In this document: positions 1-10,804 of the stretch, piece by piece | Position numbering within the stretch: the stretch's first letter is position 1 | How the letters are laid out: each line of letters begins with the position of its first letter | Assembly: GCA_003331305.1 (NCBI GenBank) | Contig: QOQB01000006.1 | Location: forward strand, 48,754 to 112,753 | Reading direction: 5' to 3' | Length of the DNA: 64,000 bases | From: Flavobacteriales bacterium | GTDB taxonomy: Bacteria; Bacteroidota; Bacteroidia; Flavobacteriales; Flavobacteriaceae | Notes under the pieces: model-generated | The model's input: only the letters and a program-made list of their open reading frames with translations | What the model was told of the DNA's origin: nothing | Databases searched by the model: none | Translations under genes and position numbers: made by a program

Positions 1-264
1 CAAAGAATGTCCAGCAGCCATATTCGGATTTAATTTTTGTGCAAGCTCATAGGAAATAACCGAATGTAGAAAAATGGCAGGTTGTGTTACTCTAGTTTCT
101 TTTAGTGCATCAGCATCGCCATCAAACATAATGTCTGTGATGGAAAATCCTAAAATTTCATTTGCGGTAGAAAAGCGTTCTTTTGCTACTGCGCTTTCTT
201 CGTATAAGTCTTTGCCCATACCTACAAACTGGGCACCTTGCCCAGGAAACATAGCTACATTCAT
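1..264 (-). CDS. fabD: Malonyl CoA-acyl carrier protein transacylase, N-terminal part
   Basis: Only the first 88 codons are inside the window; the rest lies to the left. FabD moves malonyl groups from CoA to acyl carrier protein for fatty acid synthesis. The start reads MNVAMFPGQGAQFVGMG, with the FPGQGxQ motif that opens this family, and the visible part ends in AGHSL, the GHS motif holding the catalytic serine nucleophile. The start ATG overlaps the stop codon of the upstream dihydrofolate reductase gene (ATGA), so the two are probably translationally coupled in one leftward transcript. The identification is firm; the C-terminal half cannot be judged. Confidence 0.9.
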   Translation of the reverse strand, partial: MNVAMFPGQGAQFVGMGKDLYEESAVAKERFSTANEILGFSITDIMFDGDADALKETRVTQPAIFLHSVISYELAQKLNPNMAAGHSL

Positions 265-1163
265 ACGTCTATTTTTTCGTATCTAATAAATGAAAATGCA
301 TGTGCATGCTTTTCGTCTTTGTCATGGTTTTCGCGCCAGACCTCACGCCAAACAGCAGTATCTATTTCTGGAAAAAACGTATCAGCTTCAAAATCATCAT
401 GAACACGTGTGAGTTCAATACAGTTGGCAAAAGCCAACCCTTGACGGTAAATTTCACCGCCTCCAATAATAAAGGGACGATCATCTTCTTGCGCTAGTGC
501 CAATGCTGCTTCTAATGTGTTAACTACATGAGCGTTTTCAGCAGCATATTCTGCCTGTCTAGTAATCACTACATTAGTTCGATTCGGCAATGCTTTTGGC
601 ATAGACTCAAATGTTTTTCTACCCATAATCACATGATGACCTTTGGTTAGATTTTTAAAGCGCTTAAGGTCATCTGATAAATGCCAAATCAGCTTATTAT
701 CCATACCTAGCGCATTGTTTTCGGCTACAGCTGCAATCATGGTAATGTTTTTTTGTTGCTTTTCACGTTCCCATTCGGCACTTGCTTTGAGGGCAGCTTC
801 TTTATCCATACTACGTTTTATTTTTTCCACCATAGTGGCTTGTTTTTCAAGTAAGAATTCCATTTGTTGTGTTTCCCATGCTTTTCCCATAAACGTATAA
901 AACACATAAACTTTAATGAAATGTATTAGTAAAAATACCCCCAATAATGCTGCTAAAGCGAAAGACCAATGGGTGTTAAATGGGGTAAAATCAGCTTTAT
1001 ACTCAAAGGCAAAATTTAACACGAAGGCAAAGAATACAAGGAACAAGGTGGCAAGTAAATGGTTGTTGAAACGCTTTTTTTGGGCAATGCGTTGCTGTGC
1101 ATGTTCCACAAGGGTAACTTGTTGTGGGTCAATAGTATTTTTTGGCTTCTTTTTGAAAAACAT
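261..1163 (-). CDS. folA: 2TM-domain/dihydrofolate reductase fusion protein
   Basis: Residues about 139-300 are a complete dihydrofolate reductase (NADPH-dependent reduction of dihydrofolate to tetrahydrofolate). It begins ITMIAAVAENNALG, has WHLSDDLKRFK with the substrate-binding acid, GRKTFESMP for the cofactor, and FIIGGGEIYR. Ahead of it sit about 138 residues not found in ordinary 160-residue enzymes: a basic N-terminus, two hydrophobic segments near 35-53 and 67-92, and a charged linker. That layout resembles the flavobacterial 2TM domain family. The frame is open throughout, so the enzyme would be anchored to the inner membrane. It lies 11 bp downstream of thyA, which makes the dihydrofolate it recycles. 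An internal start near codon 120-142 could also yield soluble enzyme. Confidence 0.88.
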   Translation of the reverse strand: MFFKKKPKNTIDPQQVTLVEHAQQRIAQKKRFNNHLLATLFLVFFAFVLNFAFEYKADFTPFNTHWSFALAALLGVFLLIHFIKVYVFYTFMGKAWETQQMEFLLEKQATMVEKIKRSMDKEAALKASAEWEREKQQKNITMIAAVAENNALGMDNKLIWHLSDDLKRFKNLTKGHHVIMGRKTFESMPKALPNRTNVVITRQAEYAAENAHVVNTLEAALALAQEDDRPFIIGGGEIYRQGLAFANCIELTRVHDDFEADTFFPEIDTAVWREVWRENHDKDEKHAHAFSFIRYEKIDV

Positions 1164-1174
1164 AAATAGCGAGA

Positions 1175-1999
1175 TTAGACCGCAACAGTTCCTTTGATAC
1201 TTGGATGTGGATCGTAGTTAAGTATTTCAATGTCCTCGTAACGAAACGCCAGCAAGTCGGTAATGTTGGGGTTTAATTTTAGTATTGGTAAGGGTTTGGG
1301 CTCACGGCTCAATTGTAATGTTACCTGCTCCATGTGATTGGTATAAATATGCGCATCGCCCAAAGTATGAATGAAATCTCCTGCTTGAAAACCACAAACT
1401 TGTGCCATCATTTCGGTAAGTAACGCATAGGAGGCGATATTAAACGGAACTCCTAGAAATATATCTGCACTGCGTTGATACAGTTGGCATGAAAGTTTGC
1501 CGTCGGCAACATAAAATTGAAAAAACGCATGACAGGGGGGAAGCGCTGCTTTTCCGTTGGCAACGTTTTCGCTAAACGATTTTGAAGTATCGGGCAGTAC
1601 ACTGGGATTCCAAGCGGACACCAACATGCGCCGACTATTCGGGTTGGTTTTTAGCGTTTCGATAACGTTTATAAGTTGGTCAACGCCCTCGCTGTTCCAA
1701 TTGCGCCATTGATGCCCATATACGGGACCTAGGTTTCCGTTTACATCAGCCCATTCGTTCCAAATACGCACTCCATTTTCAGTAAGGTATTCAATGTTCG
1801 TATCGCCTTTTATAAACCACAGTAGTTCGTGTATCACCGATTTAAGGTGTATTTTTTTGGTGGTAACAAGCGGAAACCCTTTTGACAAATCAAAACGCAT
1901 TTGGTGTCCGAATACACTACGCGTTCCGGTTCCAGTTCTGTCACCTTTAACTGCGCCATCATTCAAGGCAAGTTTGACCAAATCTAAATATTGTTGCAT
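1175..1999 (-). CDS. thyA: Thymidylate synthase
   Basis: This 274-residue protein has the normal length for ThyA, which methylates dUMP to dTMP using methylene-tetrahydrofolate and releases dihydrofolate. The N-terminal [11 protein letters not shown] loop, WFIKGDTN, the active-site [10 protein letters not shown] with the nucleophilic cysteine at 156, and the [17 protein letters not shown] block are all present. The next gene downstream is folA, so synthesis of dTMP and recycling of the folate are co-encoded. The ATG at 1999 matches the usual family start. No truncation or odd residue is seen. Confidence 0.97.
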   Translation of the reverse strand: MQQYLDLVKLALNDGAVKGDRTGTGTRSVFGHQMRFDLSKGFPLVTTKKIHLKSVIHELLWFIKGDTNIEYLTENGVRIWNEWADVNGNLGPVYGHQWRNWNSEGVDQLINVIETLKTNPNSRRMLVSAWNPSVLPDTSKSFSENVANGKAALPPCHAFFQFYVADGKLSCQLYQRSADIFLGVPFNIASYALLTEMMAQVCGFQAGDFIHTLGDAHIYTNHMEQVTLQLSREPKPLPILKLNPNITDLLAFRYEDIEILNYDPHPSIKGTVAV

Positions 2000-2078
2000 A
2001 CGATATTTTTGTAAAGGTAAAATCTAACATCTATGATCACACAATAGTGTGAATAGTTTTTCAAAAGGTTTTCAACGA

Positions 2079-3425
2079 TTAACCCAACAGAACACCAACT
2101 AGCGTTGCTGATAAAAGTGATGCCAGTGTGCCGCCCAATACTGCTCGAAAACCAAATTTTGAAAGAACTTTCCGTTGATTTGGAGCCAACCCTCCAATGC
2201 CGCCAATTTGAATCCCGATGGATGCAAAATTGGCAAATCCGCAAAGCATATAGGTCGCCATGACAATAGATTTTTGATACATAAAATGAAGATCATTTGC
2301 GCTGTTTTTTAGTTCAGCCAACTGAATGTAACCCACAAACTCACTCGCCGCTAACTTTACTCCTAATAATTGCCCCATTGGCATTAAGTCATTCCAAGGA
2401 ACTCCAATCAACCACATAAGCGGTGCAAAAAGGGTTCCTAAAACGGCTTCAATCGACAAGGCATCGTATGTCGACCAATCGGCAATCCAATCATTCAAAT
2501 TGGTAAACTCTCCTATTTGAAAAAGAATACCGTTTCCCATCGCAATGAGTGCTACAAAAACCAATAACATTCCACCAATGTTAGCCGCTAATTTTACACC
2601 CTCAAGTGTGCCATTTGCAATAGCATCTAAAGGATTGCTACCTACATCTTGTTTTGAAACTTTGGTGTTTTTTTCAATTGCCTCCGTTTGCGGAAAAAGA
2701 ATCTTAGCCATTACTATGGCACCTGGTGCAGCCATAACAGATGCTGCTAGCAAATGTTTGGCAAAAGCCAAGCGAAGTTCAGGATCGTCTCCGCCCAAAA
2801 ACCCAATATATGCCGCCAACACACCACCTGCCACAGTTGCCATGCCCCCAACCATTACTAAAAGTATTTCGGAGCGATTCATTTTGGGCAAATAGGCCTT
2901 TATGAGCAGTGGCGCTTCGGTTTGTCCTAAGAAAATATTTCCAATTACAGAAAGGCTTTCAGCCCCAGAAATATTGAGGAGCTTTGCCGTTCCCTTAGCT
3001 AAAATTTTAACAAAAAACTGCAATACGCCTAAGTAAAAAAACAAGGATGTTAAGGCAGCAAAAAAAACGATAGTGGGTAAAATTTGAAACACAAAAATAA
3101 AGCCATAACTATCAGTATTCATCAAATCGCCAAAGAGGAATGTGCTTCCTGCTGCAGTAAAGTCCAAGATGCTAATAAATATTTTTCCAATAGCATTAAA
3201 TATGCTTTGCACCCATCCAATTTTTAGAATACACAGTGCCAAAAAGAGTTGTAAAAGAAGTCCAAAACCAACTGTTTTCCATGGAATTGCCTTACGGTTT
3301 GCACTAAAGATATAAGCTAAAAAAAGTAGCGCGAGTACACCTAAAAGTCCTTGTAGAACCCCAAAAAGTGTGATGCCTTGATGTGCTAGAATGGGATCAA
3401 GTACAGTTCCAAAAATTATGCTCAT
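2079..3425 (-). CDS. nupC: Concentrative nucleoside transporter (NupC/CNT family)
   Basis: This 448-residue, strongly hydrophobic protein has about ten or more membrane segments. It carries CNT-family signatures such as NIFLGQTEAPLLIKAYLPKMNRSEI in the substrate-binding region (read in two pieces), MATVAGGVLAAYI, and the C-terminal GFANFASIGIQIGGIGGLAPNQR. It should import nucleosides across the inner membrane with Na+ or H+. Its start codon overlaps the stop of the upstream bifunctional nuclease gene by 4 bp, so the two are coupled. The neighbouring thyA and folA make nucleotide salvage a reasonable setting. Exact substrate and coupling ion cannot be read from the sequence. Confidence 0.93.
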   Translation of the reverse strand: MSIIFGTVLDPILAHQGITLFGVLQGLLGVLALLFLAYIFSANRKAIPWKTVGFGLLLQLFLALCILKIGWVQSIFNAIGKIFISILDFTAAGSTFLFGDLMNTDSYGFIFVFQILPTIVFFAALTSLFFYLGVLQFFVKILAKGTAKLLNISGAESLSVIGNIFLGQTEAPLLIKAYLPKMNRSEILLVMVGGMATVAGGVLAAYIGFLGGDDPELRLAFAKHLLAASVMAAPGAIVMAKILFPQTEAIEKNTKVSKQDVGSNPLDAIANGTLEGVKLAANIGGMLLVFVALIAMGNGILFQIGEFTNLNDWIADWSTYDALSIEAVLGTLFAPLMWLIGVPWNDLMPMGQLLGVKLAASEFVGYIQLAELKNSANDLHFMYQKSIVMATYMLCGFANFASIGIQIGGIGGLAPNQRKVLSKFGFRAVLGGTLASLLSATLVGVLLG

Positions 3426-4015
3426 TCGCTAGCTTTGTTTTCGCGTTTAGAAATTTCGTCACGAAGTCTGGCAGCCATTTCATAGTCTTCATTTTTCACC
3501 GCTTTTTTAATAGCGCGTTCCAACTCTTCAACAGACAGGTTGGTATAATCTTGTTCTTTGGAAAGCTCATCTACAAGTTCGCTTTTTGGTGGAGCATCTT
3601 CTTTATCAAACACTACCCCAGCTTTTTCCATAACACTTTCATGGGTGAAAATGGGTGCTTTAAAGCGCAAGGCCAATGAAATAGCATCGGAAGTTCTAGA
3701 GTCTATGATTTCTTCAATTTTATCACGTTCGCAAATAAGACTTGAATAAAAAACACCATCAACGAGTTTGGTTATGATGACACGTTTTATAGCAACATCA
3801 AACCTAAAAGCAAAATTTTTAAATAGATCGTGTGTGAAAGGGCGATGGGGTTTGATATCTTTATCCAAAGCAACAGCAATAGATTGTGCTTCAAATTCGC
3901 CAATAACTACGGGCAACTTCCGTTTTCCATCTACTTCATCCAGAATCATAGCATAGGCTCCGCTCTGATTTTGACTGTATGAAATACGATTTACTCGAAG
4001 TTTAATTAGACTCAT
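3422..4015 (-). CDS. Bifunctional nuclease family protein with UVR motif
   Basis: The first 140 residues match the DUF151 bifunctional nuclease domain: LPVVIGEFEAQSIAVALD, the long segment with RPFTHDLF, and SRTSDAISLALRFKAPIF. The C-terminus (about 160-197) is a UVR motif, with LERAIKKAVKNEDYEMAARLRDEI, as in UvrB/UvrC and ClpC partners (given here as two adjoining pieces). Fusion of the two is common in Bacteroidota. Homologues have been assigned DNase/RNase activity, but the physiological role is poorly defined, so no symbol is given. It is the first gene of a leftward unit with nupC. Confidence 0.88.
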   Translation of the reverse strand: MSLIKLRVNRISYSQNQSGAYAMILDEVDGKRKLPVVIGEFEAQSIAVALDKDIKPHRPFTHDLFKNFAFRFDVAIKRVIITKLVDGVFYSSLICERDKIEEIIDSRTSDAISLALRFKAPIFTHESVMEKAGVVFDKEDAPPKSELVDELSKEQDYTNLSVEELERAIKKAVKNEDYEMAARLRDEISKRENKASE

Positions 4016-4060
4016 TTTTTGGCTGTTGCAAATGAATTTTAAAAGTACAAAATTCGGAGC

Positions 4061-5017
4061 TTATGCTAACGCCTTAAATGCTTTTAACTTTTGGGTAAGT
4101 TTAGGAACTACTTCAAAGGCATCTCCAACCACACCATAATCAGCTGCTTTAAAGAAGGGTGCATCGGGATCGTTGTTGATGACCACTTTGACTTTGGAGG
4201 AATTCACACCTGCCAAATGTTGGATTGCACCTGAGATACCTATAGCGATATATAAGTTTGTAGAAACGGGTTTTCCTGTTTGACCAACATGCTCGTCATG
4301 CGAACGCCAACCCATATCTGAAACAGGCTTAGAGCAAGCTGTCGCTGCATCGAGAACCTCTGCAAGTTCTTCTATTAGGTGCCAATTTTCAGGACCTTTG
4401 AGCCCTCTGCCGCCCGAAACCACCACATCGGCATCGGCAATAGTAGCCTTACCCGTTGTCTTTTCAATAGCAACTTGCTCCAGGTTTGAGTCGCTATTTT
4501 CGGCGTCTACTTCTTTAACTGTGCAGGTTACAGGGTTTTCAATGACACCAAATGCATTGTTTCCAACCCCAATAACAGTACAGGCTGTAAGCAACTGAGT
4601 ATGCACAAAGGCTTTGTTGGTAAATGCCGTTCGCTTAACTGTAATTGGACTTAGTTCATCTGGTAGCGCAATGACGTTTGGTGCGTAACCTGCATTGAGT
4701 TTTGCCGCCAACAAAGGCGCTATAAATTTGGCATCTGCACTACTTCCCATAATAATATGGGTTACGTTGTTTTGAGAAGCAAAACCATGGATAGCATTTG
4801 CGTATGCATTGGCATCAAAATGCGTGGAAACATTGGAAACATGAATCACTTTTGCAACACCATATTGTCCCAACTCATTTGCATTTGTAGCATGAAATGC
4901 AAGAGCAGCGCAAGAAATATTAAGCTTTTCTGCAAAAGCAACGCCGTAAGAGGCTACTTCAGCAGCATTGCGTTTTAGTAATTTGTTTTCAGATTCGACG
5001 ATAATAAGCACAGACAT
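4061..5017 (-). CDS. etfA: Electron transfer flavoprotein alpha subunit
   Basis: This 318-residue protein is a standard-length EtfA. The C-terminal FAD domain is clear: GGRGLKGPENW, VSDMGWRSHDEHVGQTGK, YIAIGISGAIQHLAG and INNDPDAPFFKAADYG carry the flavin contacts. With EtfB it forms a soluble heterodimer that collects electrons from acyl-CoA and other dehydrogenases and passes them to ETF:quinone oxidoreductase. It follows etfB with a 9-bp gap, so the pair is one operon with etfB first. The N-terminal half is variable, as usual in the family. Confidence 0.96.
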   Translation of the reverse strand: MSVLIIVESENKLLKRNAAEVASYGVAFAEKLNISCAALAFHATNANELGQYGVAKVIHVSNVSTHFDANAYANAIHGFASQNNVTHIIMGSSADAKFIAPLLAAKLNAGYAPNVIALPDELSPITVKRTAFTNKAFVHTQLLTACTVIGVGNNAFGVIENPVTCTVKEVDAENSDSNLEQVAIEKTTGKATIADADVVVSGGRGLKGPENWHLIEELAEVLDAATACSKPVSDMGWRSHDEHVGQTGKPVSTNLYIAIGISGAIQHLAGVNSSKVKVVINNDPDAPFFKAADYGVVGDAFEVVPKLTQKLKAFKALA

Positions 5018-5026
5018 ATGAATGGG

Positions 5027-5773
5027 TTATAAAACGTTAGCTTCTTTGTGTAAGAGATCAATAAGTTGGTCTAAATCCTCTGCTGGCACCAACTTCACTT
5101 CGGCTTTTTCAGCTGGCTTCTCAAATTTTACGTCTTGAGTAGCCGCAATAGCCTCTTGAGGCGGTACAATCTCAAAAGGTTTTTGACGCGCTTGCATAAT
5201 ACCCCGCATATTTGGGATGCGTAAGTCAGACTCCTCTACCAAACCTTTTTGACAGCCAATAACCATTGGCAATGATCCTTTTAGCTTTTCGCGTCCTCCA
5301 TCAATTTCGCGTTCTGCTACAGCAGTTGTCCCATCAATATCTAAGCCAACGCAGTTGGGCACAAAAGGAATATCAAGTAGTGCGGCTAACATTCCGGGCA
5401 CCATAGCTCCATTGTAGTCAATAGATTCCCTGCCTGCAATAATTAAATCATAGGGGTTGCTTTTAACAAAAGCTGCAAGTTCTTGCGCAACGGAAACCCC
5501 ATCTAACGCTGGTGTATTAATCCTGAAGGCTTTATCTGCTCCAATGGCCAAACATTTGCGTAGGGTAGGGTCTGATTTTGGAGTCCCAACGTGTATTATA
5601 TGTACTTGTGCTCCAAGTTTTTCTTTAAACCAAATGGCACGAGTCAGCCCAAATTCGTCATTTGGATTAATTACATATTGCACATCTCGAGATTCAAATA
5701 CGGTATTAGCTTCAATAAAATTTATTTTGGATGTGGTGTCAGGGACATGACTTATGCACACTAAAATATTCAT
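5027..5773 (-). CDS. etfB: Electron transfer flavoprotein beta subunit
   Basis: This 248-residue protein starts MNILVCISHVPDTTSK, the EtfB N-terminus, and has the AMP-binding region near LIIAGRESIDYNGAMVPGMLA and the family signature around EREIDGGREKLKGSLPMVIG (described in parts). It pairs with EtfA in electron transfer from flavin dehydrogenases. It is the first gene of the etfBA operon and is divergent from pdhB. A candidate promoter -7 box and a perfect palindrome lie in its upstream region, suggesting control by a dimeric regulator. Confidence 0.96.
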   Translation of the reverse strand: MNILVCISHVPDTTSKINFIEANTVFESRDVQYVINPNDEFGLTRAIWFKEKLGAQVHIIHVGTPKSDPTLRKCLAIGADKAFRINTPALDGVSVAQELAAFVKSNPYDLIIAGRESIDYNGAMVPGMLAALLDIPFVPNCVGLDIDGTTAVAEREIDGGREKLKGSLPMVIGCQKGLVEESDLRIPNMRGIMQARQKPFEIVPPQEAIAATQDVKFEKPAEKAEVKLVPAEDLDQLIDLLHKEANVL

Positions 5774-5790
5774 GATGATTTGATTTTTTA

Positions 5791-5798
5791 CAAAGGTA
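5791..5798 (-). promoter_or_regulatory. Candidate -7 box of the etfB promoter
   Basis: Read on the minus strand this is TACCTTTG, an exact match to the Bacteroidota -7 consensus TAnnTTTG, ending 18 bp before the etfB start codon. No clear TTG is seen 19 bp further upstream. That position falls inside the 22-bp palindrome, so the promoter may rely on an activator or be blocked by a repressor there. Confidence 0.5.
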
Positions 5799-5812
5799 CA
5801 AAAAAGTTTAAA

Positions 5813-5834
5813 TTTATTATGCGCGCATAATAAA
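5813..5834. promoter_or_regulatory. Perfect 22-bp palindrome, candidate operator between etfB and pdhB
   Basis: The 22 bases are fully self-complementary. The arms read TTTATTATGCG and its exact complement CGCATAATAAA, centred on GCGCGC. The site lies 14 bp beyond the etfB -7 box, over the place where its -33 element would be, and 8 bp upstream of the pdhB -33 box. It is not followed by a T-run in either direction, so it is unlikely to be a terminator. A dimeric helix-turn-helix regulator is inferred; none is encoded next to it. Confidence 0.6.
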
Positions 5835-5842
5835 ATAATGTC

Positions 5843-5874
5843 TTTTGAGATTGCCTATATTATTGCTACTTTTG
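5843..5874 (+). promoter_or_regulatory. pdhB promoter (Bacteroidota type)
   Basis: TTTTG at 5843-5847, a 19-bp spacer and TACTTTTG at 5867-5874 match the Bacteroidota sigma consensus (TTTG, 19 nt, TAnnTTTG). Transcription would begin near 5880, about ten bases before the pdhB ATG, giving a very short leader. Confidence 0.7.
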
Positions 5875-5890
5875 CGCCACTAAAATAGCT

Positions 5891-6865
5891 ATGAGAACCA
5901 TTCAATTTAGAGAAGCAATACGTGAGGCGATGTCCGAAGAAATGCGCCGAGATGAAAGTATTTATTTGATGGGGGAGGAAGTTGCCGAATACAACGGTGC
6001 TTACAAAGCCTCAAAAGGTATGTTAGACGAATTTGGTGAAAAACGCGTAGTAGACACGCCAATTTCTGAATTGGGTTTTGCGGGAATCGGTGTTGGCTCT
6101 ACCATGACGGGAAACCGTCCCATAATTGAGTTTATGACGTTTAATTTTGCGCTTGTTGGTATTGATCAAATTATTAATAATGCTGCTAAAATTCGTCAAA
6201 TGTCTGCAGGTCAATTTCCATGTCCCATAGTTTTTCGTGGGCCAACGGGTTCTGCAGGTCAATTAGCCGCGACGCACTCTCAAGCGTTTGAAAGCTGGTA
6301 TGCAAATTGTCCTGGACTCAAGGTAATTGTGCCTTCTAATCCATATGATGCTAAAGGACTACTAAAAGCCGCTATTCGAGACGATGACCCTGTAATTTTT
6401 ATGGAGTCTGAGCAAATGTATGGGGACAAAGGCGAGGTGCCTGAAGGCGAATTCGTCCTGCCAATAGGAGTAGCAGAAGTAAAAAAACAGGGAACTGACG
6501 TAACGCTTGTTTCTTTTGGTAAGATTTATAAAGAAGCACAGAAAGCAGCAGAGGCGTTAGAAAAAGAAAATATTTCATGCGAACTAATTGACCTTCGTAC
6601 AGTTCGTCCGTTAGATATGGACACCATCATTGAGTCCGTTAAAAAAACAAATCGATTAGTGATTTTGGAAGAAGCATGGCCTTTTGGAAATGTGTCTACA
6701 GAAATCACATATCAAATTCAAAATCAAATTTTTGATTATTTAGATGCTCCAATTCAAAAGATAAATACGGCAGATACACCAGCTCCCTATTCTCCTGTTT
6801 TACTTCAGGAGTGGCTGCCAAATCATGAAGATGTTATTCGTGCCGTTAAAAAAGTATTAATTTAA
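5891..6865 (+). CDS. pdhB: Pyruvate dehydrogenase E1 component, beta subunit
   Basis: This 324-residue protein is the usual length for a separate E1-beta chain, which with E1-alpha decarboxylates pyruvate on thiamine diphosphate. The start MRTIQFREAIREAMSEEMRRD, the ThDP-proximal MGEEVAEYNGAYKASKGM, the DTPISELGFAGIGVG block and the C-terminal transketolase domain (EEAWPFGNVSTEI, ADTPAPYSP) are typical. Branched-chain 2-oxoacid dehydrogenase beta subunits are close relatives, but the sequence fits the flavobacterial pyruvate enzyme best. It has its own promoter and lies 14 bp upstream of hppA, so they may be co-transcribed. E1-alpha and E2 are not in the window. Confidence 0.92.
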   Translation: MRTIQFREAIREAMSEEMRRDESIYLMGEEVAEYNGAYKASKGMLDEFGEKRVVDTPISELGFAGIGVGSTMTGNRPIIEFMTFNFALVGIDQIINNAAKIRQMSAGQFPCPIVFRGPTGSAGQLAATHSQAFESWYANCPGLKVIVPSNPYDAKGLLKAAIRDDDPVIFMESEQMYGDKGEVPEGEFVLPIGVAEVKKQGTDVTLVSFGKIYKEAQKAAEALEKENISCELIDLRTVRPLDMDTIIESVKKTNRLVILEEAWPFGNVSTEITYQIQNQIFDYLDAPIQKINTADTPAPYSPVLLQEWLPNHEDVIRAVKKVLI

Positions 6866-6879
6866 ATTATTCCTATTTT

Positions 6880-9208
<2,329 letters not shown>

Positions 9209-9219
<11 letters not shown>

Positions 9220-9835
9220 CAGTAAATAGTCCGCTAAGTTCAGCGTCAATTTTTTCGATAACCGTGCCTAAATGATCTTTGTTGTCAACAAAGTTTAAAT
9301 CATCAACATCGATGATAAGCAGTTTTCCTTTATCATAGTTGTGTACCCAAGCTTCATAACGTTCGTTAAGTCTACTTAAATACTCTATGCTAATGGAGTT
9401 TTCATAATCGCGCCCGCGCTTGTGGATTTGCGAGACAAGGTTTGAAATGGAACTCCTTAAGTAAATCATTAAATCAGGCCCTTTAACTAAAGACTCCATG
9501 AGCTCGAAAACGGCAGAATAATTGCTAAAATCACGATGGGTCATCAACCCCATAGCGTGTAGGTTTGGCGCAAAAATATGTGCGTCTTCATATATAGATC
9601 GATCTTGCACGACGTCATTCCCGTTTTTTTGAATGTCTAAAAGTTGTCTAAACCTGCTGTTCAAAAAATAAATTTGAAGGTTGAAGGACCAGCGCTCCAT
9701 TTCAGCGTAGAAATCATCCAAATAAGGGTTTTCAACGACATCTTCGTAATGGGCTTCCCAGCCATAGTGCTTATTTAAAAGTCCAGTTAGTGTTGTTTTT
9801 CCTGCTCCTATGTTTCCTGCTATGGCTACGTGCAT
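9209..9835 (-). CDS. Deoxynucleoside kinase (dCK/dGK family)
   Basis: This 208-residue protein phosphorylates deoxynucleosides for salvage. It has the P-loop GNIGAGKTTL near the N-terminus, the catalytic YEDVVENPYL region, the DRSIYEDAHIF motif, and the arginine-rich lid around QIHKRGRDYE. Length and motifs fit the deoxyadenosine/deoxyguanosine kinase group of bacteria; substrate preference cannot be told. It converges on hppA with an 11-bp overlap of the coding ends. Another nucleoside salvage gene (nupC) lies 6 kb away. Confidence 0.9.
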
Positions 9836-9970
9836 TTCAAATATTTGTGTGCTTAAATATAAGTATCTTTATAAAAAAATTTGTTTTGTTTTTGAACTAT
9901 TTATTCTTTTAAAGGTCTAAACATTAATTAAATTAATACGAATATTTTTATCTTCATTGAAATTCAGCCT

Positions 9971-10801
9971 ATGAGAGCTTTTCTGATCACGATTTTTATT
10001 TTCATTTCTTCTGTTACGTTTTCACAGCAAATCAAAGCTACATACGCTATGAAGGTCACAAGAAATGTAGATTTTAGCGGAAACCCAAACATGCCCAAGC
10101 AAGTGGTAGAACGTATAAAAAAACGCCTTTCTGAACCTGTAAACTATGACTTGTTTTTCGATCAAAATCAGTCCATTTACAAGCAACAAGAGAAGCTTGA
10201 CACTCCTCAAAGTGGCAGAGGAGGTATGTGGGCTCGATTTGGAGGTGGGTCACAAAATATTATCCATACCAATCTAGCTACTGGGCAACAAACCAATCAA
10301 CAAGAGCTTTTTAGCAAATTATTTTTAGTAAACAGAGAAGTTAAAGCTCGTGAATGGAATTTTACCGGGGAGAGTAAGCAAATAGGTCAATATATGGCTT
10401 ATGAGGCAACCTATACACAGATGCAAAACCCGCCACAGTTTCGGATGTCTTTTGGCAGAAGAGGTAACAATGATGAGGAAAAAGAAGAGGAACCAGAAAA
10501 AATTGAGGTAACGGTTTCGGTTTGGTTTACACCAGATATTCCTATTTCTGCTGGACCAGATAACTATTTTGGTTTACCGGGCTTAGTGTTGATGGTGCAA
10601 GACAACAAAAAGGTGTTGGTCTGTACCGAAGTACAGATTAATCCAGAAGATAAAATAAAACTTACACCACCCAAAAAGGGCGATGAAGTAACTTGGAAAG
10701 AGTTTAATGAAATCCGTGAAAAGAAAGCCAAAGAAATGAGAGAGCTTTTTCAAAACAACAGTAATCGAGACAACAAAAGTCGAGTTTTTATCAGGAATTA
10801 A
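9971..10801 (+). CDS. GLPGLI family secreted protein
   Basis: This 276-residue protein has an N-terminal signal peptide (FLITIFIFISSVTFS, cleavage near SQQ), placing it in the periplasm or outer envelope. It contains the family's defining motif as YFGLPGLVLMVQ near residue 198, just after WFTPDIPISAGPDNY. The function of GLPGLI proteins is not established; they are nearly always next to an outer-membrane barrel protein, as here (3-bp gap). A run rich in Glu and Lys (around 170-180) and a polar C-terminus are visible. Family is clear, role unknown. Confidence 0.88.
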   Translation: MRAFLITIFIFISSVTFSQQIKATYAMKVTRNVDFSGNPNMPKQVVERIKKRLSEPVNYDLFFDQNQSIYKQQEKLDTPQSGRGGMWARFGGGSQNIIHTNLATGQQTNQQELFSKLFLVNREVKAREWNFTGESKQIGQYMAYEATYTQMQNPPQFRMSFGRRGNNDEEKEEEPEKIEVTVSVWFTPDIPISAGPDNYFGLPGLVLMVQDNKKVLVCTEVQINPEDKIKLTPPKKGDEVTWKEFNEIREKKAKEMRELFQNNSNRDNKSRVFIRN

Positions 10802-10804
10802 ATC

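Noticed and set aside
2036..2060. CACAC/GTGTG inverted repeat between nupC and thyA
   Set aside because: Five base pairs with a short loop and no T-run; could occur by chance in AT-rich spacer.
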